Origin: UBA1367 sp040268355
GTDB lineage: Bacteria > Actinomycetota > Coriobacteriia > Coriobacteriales > Atopobiaceae
Reading direction: 5' to 3'
Assembly: GCA_040268355.1 (NCBI GenBank)
Contig: JAWRIT010000037.1
Coordinates: forward strand, 1 to 24,495
Length of the DNA: 24,495 bases
Shown here: one piece after another, positions 1-7,160 of the stretch
How positions within the stretch are numbered: position 1 is the first letter of the stretch
How the letters are laid out: each line of letters starts with the position of its first letter
The notes under the pieces: model-generated
The model's database searches: none
Seen by the model: the letters and a program-made list of their open reading frames with translations, nothing else
Told to the model about the DNA's origin: nothing
Position numbers and translations under genes: made by a program

Positions 1-42
1 TTCTCGGAGAACGCCGGCCGGAAACATTGCCGGAAGGGATGC

Positions 43-684
43 CTACTTGGCGGCCGCGGCGGGAGCGGCTGCGCCCTCGGCGCCTTCGGCGGCTTCGCCT
101 TCGTCTTCGGCTGCATCGCTGCTCTTCTCGATGACGGCAACGATGGAGAAGTTGTTGTCGTAGACGGCCTTGCAGCCCTCAGGCAGCTGGAGCTTCTCGA
201 CGGTGATGGACTGGCTCACGCCCAGATCCGTGACGTCCACGGTGATGGAGTGGGGCATGTCCAGCGGCTTGGCGGAGATGAGCACTTCCTCGCGGTAGGT
301 CTCGAGCATGCCGCCGAGCTTCACGCCCTTGGCCGTGCCGGTGAAGACCAGCGGAACCTCGACCTTGACTTCCTTGTCGAGATCGACGCCGTAGTAGTCG
401 ATGTGGGTGAACTGCTTCTTGTAGGGATGCTTCTGCACGTCCCAGAAGAAGCAGGGATAGGTGGTCTTGGTGCCGTTGTCGTCGATCTCGAGGTTGAAGA
501 CGGTGGAGGTGCCGACTTCAAAGTAGAGCTTCTCGAGGGGAAGCGCAGGAACCTGGACTTTGATGTTTTCGCCCTTGCCGTTGTAGAAAACGCCGGGAAC
601 GAGAGACTGGGCGCGCAGCTGGTGGGCGCAGCCCTTTCCTGCGCCCTCGCGCTTCTGGGCACAGAGAGTTTTTTCGATAGCCAT
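43..684 (-). CDS. rplY: 50S ribosomal protein L25/CTC (5S rRNA-binding, general stress type)
   Basis: This 213-residue protein is the long CTC form of bacterial L25, which binds the E-loop of 5S rRNA in the large ribosomal subunit. The N-terminal L25 domain (about residues 1-95) holds the family-like stretch VPGVFYNGKGEN. The C-terminal TL5/CTC beta domain (about 100-185) contains VPLVFTGTAKGVKLGGML. The tail is acidic and then Ala-rich, which is common in proteobacterial CTC proteins. The start is supported by a strong AAGGAG site just upstream on the minus strand. It lies 70 bp downstream of prs in the same direction, so the two are probably co-transcribed. A prs-rplY pair is common in proteobacteria; Desulfovibrionaceae usually have pth next, which would lie beyond base 1. 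Nothing is broken in this gene. The family call is secure; the source-organism call is inference. Confidence 0.95.
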   Translation of the reverse strand: MAIEKTLCAQKREGAGKGCAHQLRAQSLVPGVFYNGKGENIKVQVPALPLEKLYFEVGTSTVFNLEIDDNGTKTTYPCFFWDVQKHPYKKQFTHIDYYGVDLDKEVKVEVPLVFTGTAKGVKLGGMLETYREEVLISAKPLDMPHSITVDVTDLGVSQSITVEKLQLPEGCKAVYDNNFSIVAVIEKSSDAAEDEGEAAEGAEGAAAPAAAAK

Positions 685-754
685 GATATAGACTCCTTAG
701 GCGCTGCAAGGCGCGAAGATTATTAGCGGATGGGGATGCTTCCGGGGCCGGAGG

Positions 755-1702
755 CTAGACGAAGAGCACGCTCACGGAAGAGCCGGTGTGGATGTTGGAG
801 ATGGCCTTCCCGAGCAGGGAGCCGACGCCCACGACATGCAGCTTGGAGCAGCGCTCCAGCTTCTCGCCCAGCGGGATGGTGTCGGTCACGTAGACGCCGC
901 TCAGCGCGTCGGTGGCGTTGATGCGGTCTATGGCCGGCCCGGAGAGCACGGCGTGGGTGGCGCAGGCGATGATTTTGACGGCGCCGTTCTTGAGCAGGAC
1001 GTCGGCGGCCGCGCACAGGGTGCCGGCCGTGTCGATCATGTCGTCGACGATGATGGCGGTCTTGCCCTTGACGTCGCCGATGACGTGCATGGCGTGGGCC
1101 TGGTTGGGCTTGTCGCGGCGCTTGTCCACGATGGCCAGCGGGGCGTTGAGGCGCTTGGCGTAGGAGCGGGCGCGCTCCACGCCGCCGGCGTCGGGGGAGA
1201 CGATGACGGCCTCGCCCTCCATGGCATTGTGCAGGGGCTCGAGCATGACCGGCGTGGCAAAGAGGTTGTCCACCGGGAAGTTGAAGAAGCCCTGGATCTG
1301 GCCGGCATGGATGTCGATGGTGACCAGGCGGTTGGCGCCGGCCACGGAAATGCAGTCCGCCACCAGCTTGGCGCTGATGGGCGAGCGGGGGCTGACCTTG
1401 CGGTCCTGGCGCGCGTAGCCGTAGTAGGGAACCACGGCGGTGATGCGGCCGGCCGAGGCGCGCTTCAGGGCGTCGCACATGAGGCAGAGCTGGATGAGAT
1501 TGCGGTTGACGTCGGGCGGACAGGTGGGCTGGATGACGAAAACGTCGTCTCCGCGCACGTTGGTGCCTATCTCCACGCGCAGTTCGCCGTCGCTGAACGT
1601 GGTGGCCAGCGTCGGGGTCAGCTGGCAGCCGAGATGGTCGCATATGGCCTGGGCCAGTTCCGGATTCGAAGAGCCAGTGACAATTTTCAAGTCGTTCATC
1701 AT
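755..1702 (-). CDS. prs: Ribose-phosphate pyrophosphokinase (PRPP synthetase)
   Basis: The enzyme transfers pyrophosphate from ATP to ribose 5-phosphate to make PRPP for nucleotide, histidine and tryptophan synthesis in the cytoplasm. The 315 residues match the usual length of about 310-320. Visible motifs are the flexible-loop segment YYGYARQDRKVSPR, the metal/ATP-binding segment around TIDIHAGQIQGFF, and the PRPP-binding loop IIVDDMIDTAGTL. The reading frame stays open upstream through the tRNA, but homologues begin at M(M)NDLKIVTGSSNP. An AAGG site seven bases before the first of two adjacent ATGs favours 1702; the second ATG at 1699 is almost as likely. It sits 53 bp after tRNA-Gln and 70 bp before rplY, all on the minus strand. 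The sequence wording looks deltaproteobacterial rather than actinobacterial, which is an impression from memory and not a computed result. Confidence 0.95.
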   Translation of the reverse strand: MMNDLKIVTGSSNPELAQAICDHLGCQLTPTLATTFSDGELRVEIGTNVRGDDVFVIQPTCPPDVNRNLIQLCLMCDALKRASAGRITAVVPYYGYARQDRKVSPRSPISAKLVADCISVAGANRLVTIDIHAGQIQGFFNFPVDNLFATPVMLEPLHNAMEGEAVIVSPDAGGVERARSYAKRLNAPLAIVDKRRDKPNQAHAMHVIGDVKGKTAIIVDDMIDTAGTLCAAADVLLKNGAVKIIACATHAVLSGPAIDRINATDALSGVYVTDTIPLGEKLERCSKLHVVGVGSLLGKAISNIHTGSSVSVLFV

Positions 1703-1755
1703 GCCGCTACCTTGAAGTGCTGATTGCCCGCGTCGAGGCGCCGCAGGAAATTCGA

Positions 1756-1830
1756 TGGCTGGGATGGCAGGATTTGAACCTGCGCATGACGGAGCCAAAA
1801 CCCGTTGCCTTACCCCTTGGCTACATCCCA
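1756..1830 (-). tRNA. tRNA-Gln (anticodon TTG), CCA encoded
   Basis: Read on the minus strand, the 75-nt gene folds as a full cloverleaf. The acceptor arm TGGGATG pairs with CATCCCA and is followed by an encoded CCA. The anticodon stem ACGGG/TCCGT encloses loop TTTTGGC, giving anticodon TTG, and the T-loop is GGTTCAAATCC. It closely resembles E. coli tRNA-Gln(TTG). The first ten bases at its 5' end overlap the ispE coding sequence, whose TAG stop lies within the tRNA. The tRNA must therefore be cut by RNase P from a transcript shared with ispE, or be transcribed from a promoter inside ispE. Confidence 0.95.
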
Positions 1831-2780
1831 GTGCAGATGCGCATGCGCCGGACCGGCCAGACGGCCGACAGCGCTTCGCAGGCCCTCTCGGCGCCGGCGG
1901 AATCCTGGAACAGGCCGAAGACGCTGGAGCCGCTGCCGCTCATGGAAGCGGCGGCCGCGCCGAGGGAAAGAAGCCTGTCCTTGACCTCGGCAATCTCCGG
2001 ATAGCTGGGGAAAACCGCCAGCTCCAGATCATTGCGCGCAGTGAAGCCTCGAGAACCCAAGAGAGAGGATTGCTTATCTTCTGTCCCCGACTTTGTCAAG
2101 GGCTTTTCGCTCCCGCCGGCGCGGGCGTCCCGTGCGTCTGGCCTCACCCCGCACAGCCTGTCCCAGGTCTGGTAGGCCCAGGGCGTGGAGACCGCAATCT
2201 TCGGCGTCACGAGCACCAGATCCCTGCCGGGCAGGTCCAGCGCGACCGGCTCCAAAACGTCGCCTATGCCGGTGACGCGCATGGGGGCGTCCTGGAGGAA
2301 GAAGGGCACGTCCGCGCCCACGCGGGCCGCTATGGCCAGCAGCCTGCCCTCGTCCACCCGGCCTTCGGCAAGGCGCTGGAGGTGCCTGAGCAGGCAGGCC
2401 GCGTCGGCGCTGCCTCCGCCGAGGCCGGCGCCCCAGGGGACGCCCTTCTTCAGCTCCACGGCAAGGCCGATGGCAAGCCCCGTTGCCTCCCTGAACTTGC
2501 GCCAGGCCCGGACAAGGGTGTTGTCCTCCTCGTCCACGCCCTCGGCCGCGCACGCGACCCGGATGGCCGGCTCCGGGATGCGCCAGACGAGCAGCTCGTC
2601 GCAGGGCTCGGGAAGCGGGATGAAGACGGAGTCGAGCAGGTGGTAGCCGTCGGGGCGCCTGCCTGTGATGGCAAGGCCGTAGTTGATCTTGCAGCCCGCC
2701 CTGAGGCGGACGGGCTCGTCCCGGCCAGCCCCAGCTTCTGCCGGGCCTTGGCCCCCTTTGGGGCGCGCTGTGGGATGCAT
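1821..2780 (-). CDS. ispE: 4-diphosphocytidyl-2-C-methyl-D-erythritol kinase
   Basis: IspE is a GHMP-family kinase that phosphorylates CDP-methylerythritol with ATP in the MEP pathway to isoprenoid precursors. In the 319-residue product, the substrate-binding start GCKINYGLAITGRRPDGYH lies at residues 29-47. The glycine-rich ATP loop PWGAGLGGGSADA is at 115-127, the catalytic-Asp segment GADVPFF at 155-161, and the C-terminal GHMP motif MSGSGSSVFG near the end. I chose the ATG at 2780 because GGAG sits just before it and it lies eight bases after the hslV stop. Longer upstream in-frame readings would run through hslV. The protein has a roughly 20-residue N-terminal extension and a charged insert of about 35 residues before NDLELAVF, neither of which removes a motif. 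Its stop codon lies inside tRNA-Gln. Confidence 0.93.
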   Translation of the reverse strand: MHPTARPKGGQGPAEAGAGRDEPVRLRAGCKINYGLAITGRRPDGYHLLDSVFIPLPEPCDELLVWRIPEPAIRVACAAEGVDEEDNTLVRAWRKFREATGLAIGLAVELKKGVPWGAGLGGGSADAACLLRHLQRLAEGRVDEGRLLAIAARVGADVPFFLQDAPMRVTGIGDVLEPVALDLPGRDLVLVTPKIAVSTPWAYQTWDRLCGVRPDARDARAGGSEKPLTKSGTEDKQSSLLGSRGFTARNDLELAVFPSYPEIAEVKDRLLSLGAAAASMSGSGSSVFGLFQDSAGAERACEALSAVWPVRRMRICTGM

Positions 2781-2788
2781 GGGCTCTC

Positions 2789-2920
2789 CTAGAGCGTTTC
2801 CACGGTGAAGTTGCCGTTGGTGTAGACGCAGATTTCGCTGGCGATGGCCATGGCGCCGCGGACGATGGCCTCGGCGTCGAGGTCGGCGTGGCGCAGGAGC
2901 GCGCGGGCGGCCGCCAGGGC
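2789..2920 (-). pseudogene. hslV: C-terminal fragment of hslV (ATP-dependent protease subunit), 43 codons
   Basis: The last 43 codons before the stop at 2789 encode ALAAARALLRHADLDAEAIV, followed by a segment containing AIASEICVYTNGNFTVE. This is the characteristic HslV C-terminus; E. coli HslV has YAQAAARALL and later DICIYTN. HslV is the threonine peptidase of the HslUV protease. The first 130 or so residues of HslV, including the catalytic N-terminal Thr, are absent. In their place the frame continues into NhaA. The HslV consensus has Tyr immediately before this Ala, whereas Asp is found here, which puts the break at about 2920/2921. It lies eight bases from ispE, a normal gene-to-gene spacing. 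This is a truncated piece of a second genome and not a functional protease gene. Confidence 0.85.
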
Positions 2921-4303
2921 GTCGTGCACGTGCACGGACAGCAGGCCCACGAGCGCCGCCGTCACCGAGGCGGCGAGAATGGCGCACTTGGCCGCCAGGA
3001 CCTCGCCCGGGTCCGTGAAGGAGAGTCCCGCGATCAGGATGGACATGGTGAACCCCATGCCGCCCATGATGCCCACGGCGATGACCTGACCCGAGCTGAC
3101 CTTGGGCGGCAGCTTCGAGAACCCGATCTTGACCAGCAGCAGCGTCACCACGACGATGCCGAGGGGCTTGCCAAGGACCGCGCCGAGGAACACGCCCTGC
3201 GAGACGTGGTCCGAAAGAATCGAGACGATATCGACGCCGACCAGGCGCACCTGGGCGTTGACGAACGCGAACAGCGGCAGGATGAGGAAGTTCACCAGGG
3301 TCGAGATGTTGTTCTCCGCACGCTCGAGCGGCGGCGTGACGTGGTGCATCACCCGCTCGACCGCCACGGCAGACTTCGTGAAGTCGTGCTGTCCGAGCAC
3401 GTGCAGCTGCTCGTCAAAGGTCTCGTCGAGCTCGAGGGCGCGGTCGGAGAGCCATCCGCGCAGCCGCGTGAGCCGCACGTCAGAGCGGGCGGGCAGGAAG
3501 AAGGCGAGGATCACGCCGGCGAGCGTCGCGTGGATGCCGGAGTTGTACATGCAGAACCACAGCACGAGTCCCACGAACATGTAGGGCTTGAGCGAGTAGA
3601 CGCGTGCCGCGTTGATGAGCGCCAACACGATGATGACGCCCAGGGTCGCCGCGACCCACGCGATGCTGGGCGACTGTCCGTAGAACAGGGCCAGCACCAG
3701 GATGGCCAGGATGTCGTCGGCGATGGCCAGGGTCTGGAAGAAGACCTTGGTCTCGGGCGAGATGCGGTTGCCGAGCAGCGACATGACGCCCAGGGCGAAG
3801 GCGATGTCGGTGGCGATGGGGATGGCCCAGCCGCTCATGGTGTCCTGGCCTGCGTTGAACGCCACGTAGATGAGGGCGGGCACCACGACGCCGCCAATGG
3901 CCGCGAAGATTGGGAGGGCCGCCTGGCGCGGGTAGCGCAGCTGGCCGATGGTCACCTCATACTTGAGCTCGATGCCCACCAGCAAAAAGAAGATGGACAT
4001 CAGGAAGTCGTTGACGAAGGCCTCGATCGACATGCTGGTCGAGAAGGAGCCGACCCCGATGGAGAGCTGGGCCTCCAGCAGGTGGTGGATCGTTTCGTAG
4101 GCAGACGAGTTGGCCACGACGACCGCCAGCAGCGCCGCCATGACCATGACCGCGGCCGCGATGGTGCCGTTCGAGGTGATCTTGTCGAGCGTGCGCTGTC
4201 GGCCAAGGCGCGTGACGACCGCCGGTTCGGCGATGATCGACATCCGATGCGATTGGTTGCGCTCGCCGTTACGATTCGCGCGCGTAGTCTTGCTGTCTGC
4301 CAT
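2789..4303 (-). CDS. nhaA: Na+/H+ antiporter NhaA, with a foreign HslV tail fused in frame
   Basis: NhaA is an inner-membrane antiporter that exports Na+ (or Li+) in exchange for protons. The first 461 residues are NhaA and carry the hallmark segments FFLLVGIELKYE, the ion-binding Asp pair in LAIADDILAILVLALFY, SGIHATLAGVILAFFLP, and the C-terminal GIMGGMGFTMSILIAGLSF. An N-terminal extension of about 40 residues precedes the first hydrophobic segment. The start at 4303 has a GAGGGAGAG ribosome site. NhaA proteins normally end soon after the last helix, here AKCAILAASVTAALVGLLS, so the antiporter core is nearly complete. The final 43 residues are HslV, not NhaA (see the hslV fragment). The hybrid ORF is probably an assembly product, so its true C-terminus is unknown. 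It diverges from the licT locus. Confidence 0.88.
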   Translation of the reverse strand: MADSKTTRANRNGERNQSHRMSIIAEPAVVTRLGRQRTLDKITSNGTIAAAVMVMAALLAVVVANSSAYETIHHLLEAQLSIGVGSFSTSMSIEAFVNDFLMSIFFLLVGIELKYEVTIGQLRYPRQAALPIFAAIGGVVVPALIYVAFNAGQDTMSGWAIPIATDIAFALGVMSLLGNRISPETKVFFQTLAIADDILAILVLALFYGQSPSIAWVAATLGVIIVLALINAARVYSLKPYMFVGLVLWFCMYNSGIHATLAGVILAFFLPARSDVRLTRLRGWLSDRALELDETFDEQLHVLGQHDFTKSAVAVERVMHHVTPPLERAENNISTLVNFLILPLFAFVNAQVRLVGVDIVSILSDHVSQGVFLGAVLGKPLGIVVVTLLLVKIGFSKLPPKVSSGQVIAVGIMGGMGFTMSILIAGLSFTDPGEVLAAKCAILAASVTAALVGLLSVHVHDALAAARALLRHADLDAEAIVRGAMAIASEICVYTNGNFTVETL

Positions 4304-4429
4304 GTCTCTCCCTCTCTGGACCTAAGGCCCAGACACTCTGGTCGTCCGATCTGCGATTCGTAAGTGTAACGTGACAAATCCGTCATCTACCACTGTTCGC
4401 GGGCCGTATCCAAGCCGAATCCAAGACTT

Positions 4430-4445
4430 GCGCACACGCGTGCGC
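4430..4445. repeat. GC-rich hairpin between nhaA and licT
   Basis: GCGCAC pairs with GTGCGC around the four-base loop ACGC, a perfect six-pair stem in the divergent intergenic region, a few bases from the 32-bp palindromic repeat. It lies upstream of the mapped licT promoter and has no U-tract. Its role is unknown; a protein-binding site or part of a larger repeat element is possible. Confidence 0.4.
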
Positions 4446-4453
4446 GGCCGGCG

Positions 4454-4485
4454 GTGACACGAAGGTGCCTCTTCCCCCGTGTCGC
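4454..4485 (+). repeat. Copy 1 of the ~32-bp GTGACAC palindromic repeat
   Basis: The element begins with GTGACAC, contains CCTCTTCCCCCGTGT, and ends with GTGTCGC, so its ends form an imperfect inverted repeat. The same architecture recurs at 7161-7192, 7186-7217 and 24462-24492. It sits between the divergent nhaA and licT genes, about 50 bp upstream of the licT promoter. It resembles REP/MITE-like intergenic palindromes; no transposase is visible in the window. Confidence 0.75.
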
Positions 4486-4532
4486 CCCGCGTCCGGTGGC
4501 GATCGCGCCGCTCTCGGTGCCGGGAAATGCCG

Positions 4533-4561
4533 TTGATAACGCCCTGGCATTGCCATATACT
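4533..4561 (+). promoter_or_regulatory. Promoter of the licT-PTS locus
   Basis: A -35 box TTGATA (4533-4538) and a -10 box TATACT (4556-4561) are separated by exactly 17 bp. Transcription would start near 4568, about ten bases before the RAT hairpin, as expected for a LicT/BglG-controlled leader. It is one of the best-matching sigma-70-type promoters I found in the window. Confidence 0.8.
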
Positions 4562-4577
4562 ATTTCTTGCTTGATGA

Positions 4578-4609
4578 GGATTGTTACTGCTCTCGACGCA
4601 GGCAAGACC
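4578..4609 (+). promoter_or_regulatory. RAT: ribonucleic antiterminator site for a BglG/LicT-family protein
   Basis: The 32-nt segment opens with GGATTGTTACTG and closes with GCAGGCAAGACC, nearly identical to the RAT sites I know from E. coli bgl and Bacillus licS/bglP leaders. Its 3' half (from 4601) overlaps the 5' arm of the terminator hairpin. The two structures are therefore mutually exclusive: antiterminator binding to the RAT would keep transcription going into licT and the permease gene. Confidence 0.9.
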
Positions 4610-4648
4610 AAAAGCGATTGATGCTTCTGGCCTTGTCTGTTTTATTTT
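4601..4648 (+). terminator. Leader terminator overlapped by the RAT
   Basis: GGCAAGACCA (4601-4610) pairs with TGGCCTTGTC (4629-4638) with one mismatch and one G-T pair. An inner AAGC/GCTT stem extends the hairpin, which is followed by the T-rich run TGTTTTATTTT. This is an intrinsic terminator that would stop leader transcription before licT unless the RAT forms. Confidence 0.85.
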
Positions 4649-4666
4649 GTCGAGAGGAGGCTCATC

Positions 4667-5530
4667 ATGAAAATCGCCAAGGTGCTCAACAACAACATCG
4701 CCGTCGCAGTGAACGACTACGGACGCGACGTCATCATCATGGGAAGGGGCGTGGCCTACCAGAAGCGCTTTGGCGACCCGGTGGACGACGCGCTGGTCGA
4801 GCGCATCTTCCACGAGAACGCCGATGACCTTTCCGCGCGCTACAAAGACCTCTTCGGCCATGTTCCCGAGGAGTACTTCGACGTCGCCGCCACCATCGTG
4901 GGCGCCGCCGAGGAGCGCCTCTCCAACAGCCTCTCGGAGAGCCTCCTGTTCGTGCTCGCCGACCACATCCACTTTGCCGTGCAACGCGCGTCTCAGGGCA
5001 TCCCCATCACGAACGGCCTTCTGGACGAGACGCGCATGGCCTATGCGGAGGAGTACGCCATCGGCAAGGAGGCGCTCGCACTCATCCAGGCGACCTTCGG
5101 CGTCGCGATGCCCGACGACGAGGCGGCCTTCGTCGCCCTCCACATCGTGGAAGGGACGCTGGGCGCGACGGTGGAGGAGGCGGTGTCCCTGACCAGGATA
5201 GTCGCCGGATCCCTTGAGATCATAGCCGCGCATCTTGGTCGTGACCTGCCTCGTGAGTCGGTCGACGTGTACCGGCTCATCGTGCACCTCAAGCTCTTCG
5301 CCCGCCGCGTCCTCATGGGCGAGAAGGAGGGCATCGGCCTTGCGGACGGCGCGCTCATGCGCTCGATCAGGACCAGCTACCCTGAGGCCTTCCGCTGCGC
5401 CAACAAGGTCATCCGCGCCGTTCGCAAGGACACCAGACTCTCGGTTTCCGAAGACGAGCGCATCTACCTCACCATCCATATCGAACGCTTGCGCCAAAGC
5501 CTCCTCGGCGGTGGGGAGGCGATGACATAG
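4667..5530 (+). CDS. licT: LicT/BglG-family PTS-controlled transcription antiterminator
   Basis: This 287-residue RNA-binding regulator binds the RAT hairpin when its sugar is available and prevents leader termination. The N-terminal CAT RNA-binding domain (residues 1-55) starts MKIAKVLNNN and is followed by two PTS regulation domains (about 65-170 and 170-280). The regulatory histidines fall at H100 (LADHIHF), H159 (ALHIVEG), H207 (LIVHLKL) and H271 (TIHIERL). The first three match the LicT numbering exactly as I recall it. These are targets of HPr and EII phosphorylation, so the protein should couple sugar uptake to transcription. The start has a strong AGGAGG site. The gene is autoregulated through its own RAT leader and is followed after 89 bp by the EIICB permease, its likely partner and second target. 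Confidence 0.93.
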   Translation: MKIAKVLNNNIAVAVNDYGRDVIIMGRGVAYQKRFGDPVDDALVERIFHENADDLSARYKDLFGHVPEEYFDVAATIVGAAEERLSNSLSESLLFVLADHIHFAVQRASQGIPITNGLLDETRMAYAEEYAIGKEALALIQATFGVAMPDDEAAFVALHIVEGTLGATVEEAVSLTRIVAGSLEIIAAHLGRDLPRESVDVYRLIVHLKLFARRVLMGEKEGIGLADGALMRSIRTSYPEAFRCANKVIRAVRKDTRLSVSEDERIYLTIHIERLRQSLLGGGEAMT

Positions 5531-5619
5531 TCGCCTGAACGACGGGCGCCAGCAGGACAGCGCTCGTCATCAGCGAAACAGTGCTCGAACGTTGTGGCAA
5601 GGAAGAAAGGAGACCTCCT

Positions 5620-7122
5620 GTGTTCAAGAAGCTTCAGAAAATTGGCAAGGCGTTCATGCTGCCGATCGCGATCCTGCCTGCGGCAGGCCTCTTGCTCGGC
5701 ATTGGCGGCGCCCTCAGCAGCACGGCCACCATCGCGGCGTACCCCTTCCTCGACGTCCCCATCCTCCAGGCGATCTTCACGGTCATGAGCTCCGCGGGCA
5801 GCGTGATCTTTGGGAACCTTCCCTTGCTCCTCTGCCTTGGCCTGTGCATCGGCCTCGCCAAGCGCGACAAGGGCGTCGCGGCCCTGGCGGGCGTCGTTGG
5901 CTACCTGGTCATGACCGGCACCACCGCCGCCCTACTCACGATCTTCAATCCCGAAGGGTCCGCCATCGACACGGGCGTCGTCGGCGCGCTCGTCATGGGC
6001 CTCGTCGCGGCCTCCCTCCACAATCGCTACCAGAACATCCAGCTTCCCCAGGTCCTGGGCTTCTTTGGCGGCTCGCGCTTCGTCCCCATCGTGACCAGCC
6101 TCGTCGCCATCGTGGTTGGCGCCGCCTTCTATGTCATCTGGCCGCCCCTGCAGGGCCTTCTGGTCGTCGCTGGCGAGGCCATCGCCGCCGCGGGACCCGT
6201 CGGCACGTTCTTCTACGGCTTCCTCATGCGCCTGTCCGGTGCGGTCGGCCTGCATCACATGATCTATCCCATGTTCTGGTACACGGCGCTCGGTGGCGTC
6301 GAGACCGTGGCCGGCCAGGCCGTCGAGGGCGCCCAGAACATCTTCTTCGCGCAGCTCGCGGACCCCTCCCATGTCGGGCTTTTCACCGAAGGCACCCGCT
6401 TTTTCGCCGGACGCTTCGCCACGATGATGTTCGGCCTTCCCGCGGCGGCCTACGCGATGTACACGTGCGTGCCCGAGGAGCGCAGGAAGAGCTTCGCCGG
6501 CCTCTTCGCGAGCGTCGCGCTGACCTCCTTCATCACGGGCATCACCGAGCCACTCGAGTACATGTTCCTCTTCGTGTGCCCGCCCCTCTACCTCGTGCAC
6601 GCCGCCTTCGACGGCCTCTCGTTCCTCGTCGCCGACCTGCTCAGCATTCGCATCGGCAACACCTTCTCCGGAGGCGTCATCGACTTTCTGCTCTTCGGCG
6701 TGCTCCAAGGCGACGCCAAGACCCACTGGCTGCTCGTGATTCCTGTGGGCATCGCGTTCGCGTCCCTCTACTACTTCGTCTTCAAGACCGTCATCACCAA
6801 GTTCGACATCCAGACCCCCGGTCGCGGCGAGGACGAGGATGAGGGCGCCCCTGCGGGCGCGGCGGTGGACGCCGACCTCGCCGAGGATGCCAAGGCGCTC
6901 GTCATAGCCCTTGGCGGCCCCGAGAACATTGAGGATGTCGACGCGTGCATCACCCGCCTTCGCGTTGGCGTGAAGGACTCGTCCTTGGTCGACAAGGACC
7001 TCTTCAAGAAGCTTGGAGCCGCCGGCGTCCTTGACGTGGACCACGGCATCCAGGCGATCTTTGGCGCACGGGCGATCCTGTACAAGACTGCGATTCTCGA
7101 GGAGCTCGGCATCGACGAATAG
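5620..7122 (+). CDS. PTS glucose-family permease, EIIC-EIIB fusion (glucose/GlcNAc/maltose type)
   Basis: This 500-residue membrane protein imports and phosphorylates a sugar using phosphate from HPr and EIIA. The EIIC domain (about residues 5-395) begins KKLQKIGKAFMLPIAILPAAGLL-like and contains the family hallmark ITEPLEYMFLFVCPPLY. A charged Gly/Asp/Glu linker near residue 405 leads to EIIB, whose phosphoryl-accepting Cys443 lies in DVDACITRLRVGVKD. There is no EIIA domain, so EIIA must come from another gene. I chose the GTG at 5620 because AAGGAG lies seven bases before it and homologues begin at FKKLQ; an earlier in-frame GTG at 5581 lacks a ribosome site. It follows licT and is probably read through from the antiterminated leader, since I see no second RAT or terminator in the 89-bp gap. 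The exact sugar cannot be told from sequence alone. Confidence 0.9.
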   Translation: MFKKLQKIGKAFMLPIAILPAAGLLLGIGGALSSTATIAAYPFLDVPILQAIFTVMSSAGSVIFGNLPLLLCLGLCIGLAKRDKGVAALAGVVGYLVMTGTTAALLTIFNPEGSAIDTGVVGALVMGLVAASLHNRYQNIQLPQVLGFFGGSRFVPIVTSLVAIVVGAAFYVIWPPLQGLLVVAGEAIAAAGPVGTFFYGFLMRLSGAVGLHHMIYPMFWYTALGGVETVAGQAVEGAQNIFFAQLADPSHVGLFTEGTRFFAGRFATMMFGLPAAAYAMYTCVPEERRKSFAGLFASVALTSFITGITEPLEYMFLFVCPPLYLVHAAFDGLSFLVADLLSIRIGNTFSGGVIDFLLFGVLQGDAKTHWLLVIPVGIAFASLYYFVFKTVITKFDIQTPGRGEDEDEGAPAGAAVDADLAEDAKALVIALGGPENIEDVDACITRLRVGVKDSSLVDKDLFKKLGAAGVLDVDHGIQAIFGARAILYKTAILEELGIDE

Positions 7123-7130
7123 CCTGTCGT

Positions 7131-7152
7131 GAGACGGGGTTTCCCCGCTCTC
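7131..7152 (+). terminator. Hairpin just after the EIICB gene
   Basis: GAGACGGGG and CCCCGCTCTC face each other across a TTT loop, giving CGGGG/CCCCG pairs and an outer GAGA/TCTC extension with one bulged base. It starts eight bases after the stop codon. There is no U-tract, so it may act as a stabiliser or a weak terminator together with the adjacent repeat. Confidence 0.5.
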
Positions 7153-7160
7153 GCATGTGC

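Noticed and set aside
1..2920. Horizontal transfer of a housekeeping block from a Desulfovibrio-like donor
   Set aside because: Core genes such as prs, rplY and ispE are rarely transferred as a block, no mobile-element signature borders the seam, and hslV is cut in mid-gene. A chimera explains this more simply, though transfer is not formally excluded.
2781..2987. Longer ispE starting at 2987
   Set aside because: The added residues run antisense-like through the hslV/nhaA frame and do not resemble IspE; the ATG at 2780 has its own ribosome site.
2888..4363. A 491-codon plus-strand frame opposite nhaA
   Set aside because: The product is almost entirely His, Asp, Arg, Glu and Gly, an antisense shadow of a membrane protein gene.
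4304..4420. A lithium/sodium riboswitch (nhaA-I, nhaA-II or DUF1646 type) in the nhaA leader
   Set aside because: Only a small CCAGA-CAC-TCTGG hairpin (4329-4341) is evident and I could not recognise the conserved core of those RNAs. A covariance search with Infernal would decide.
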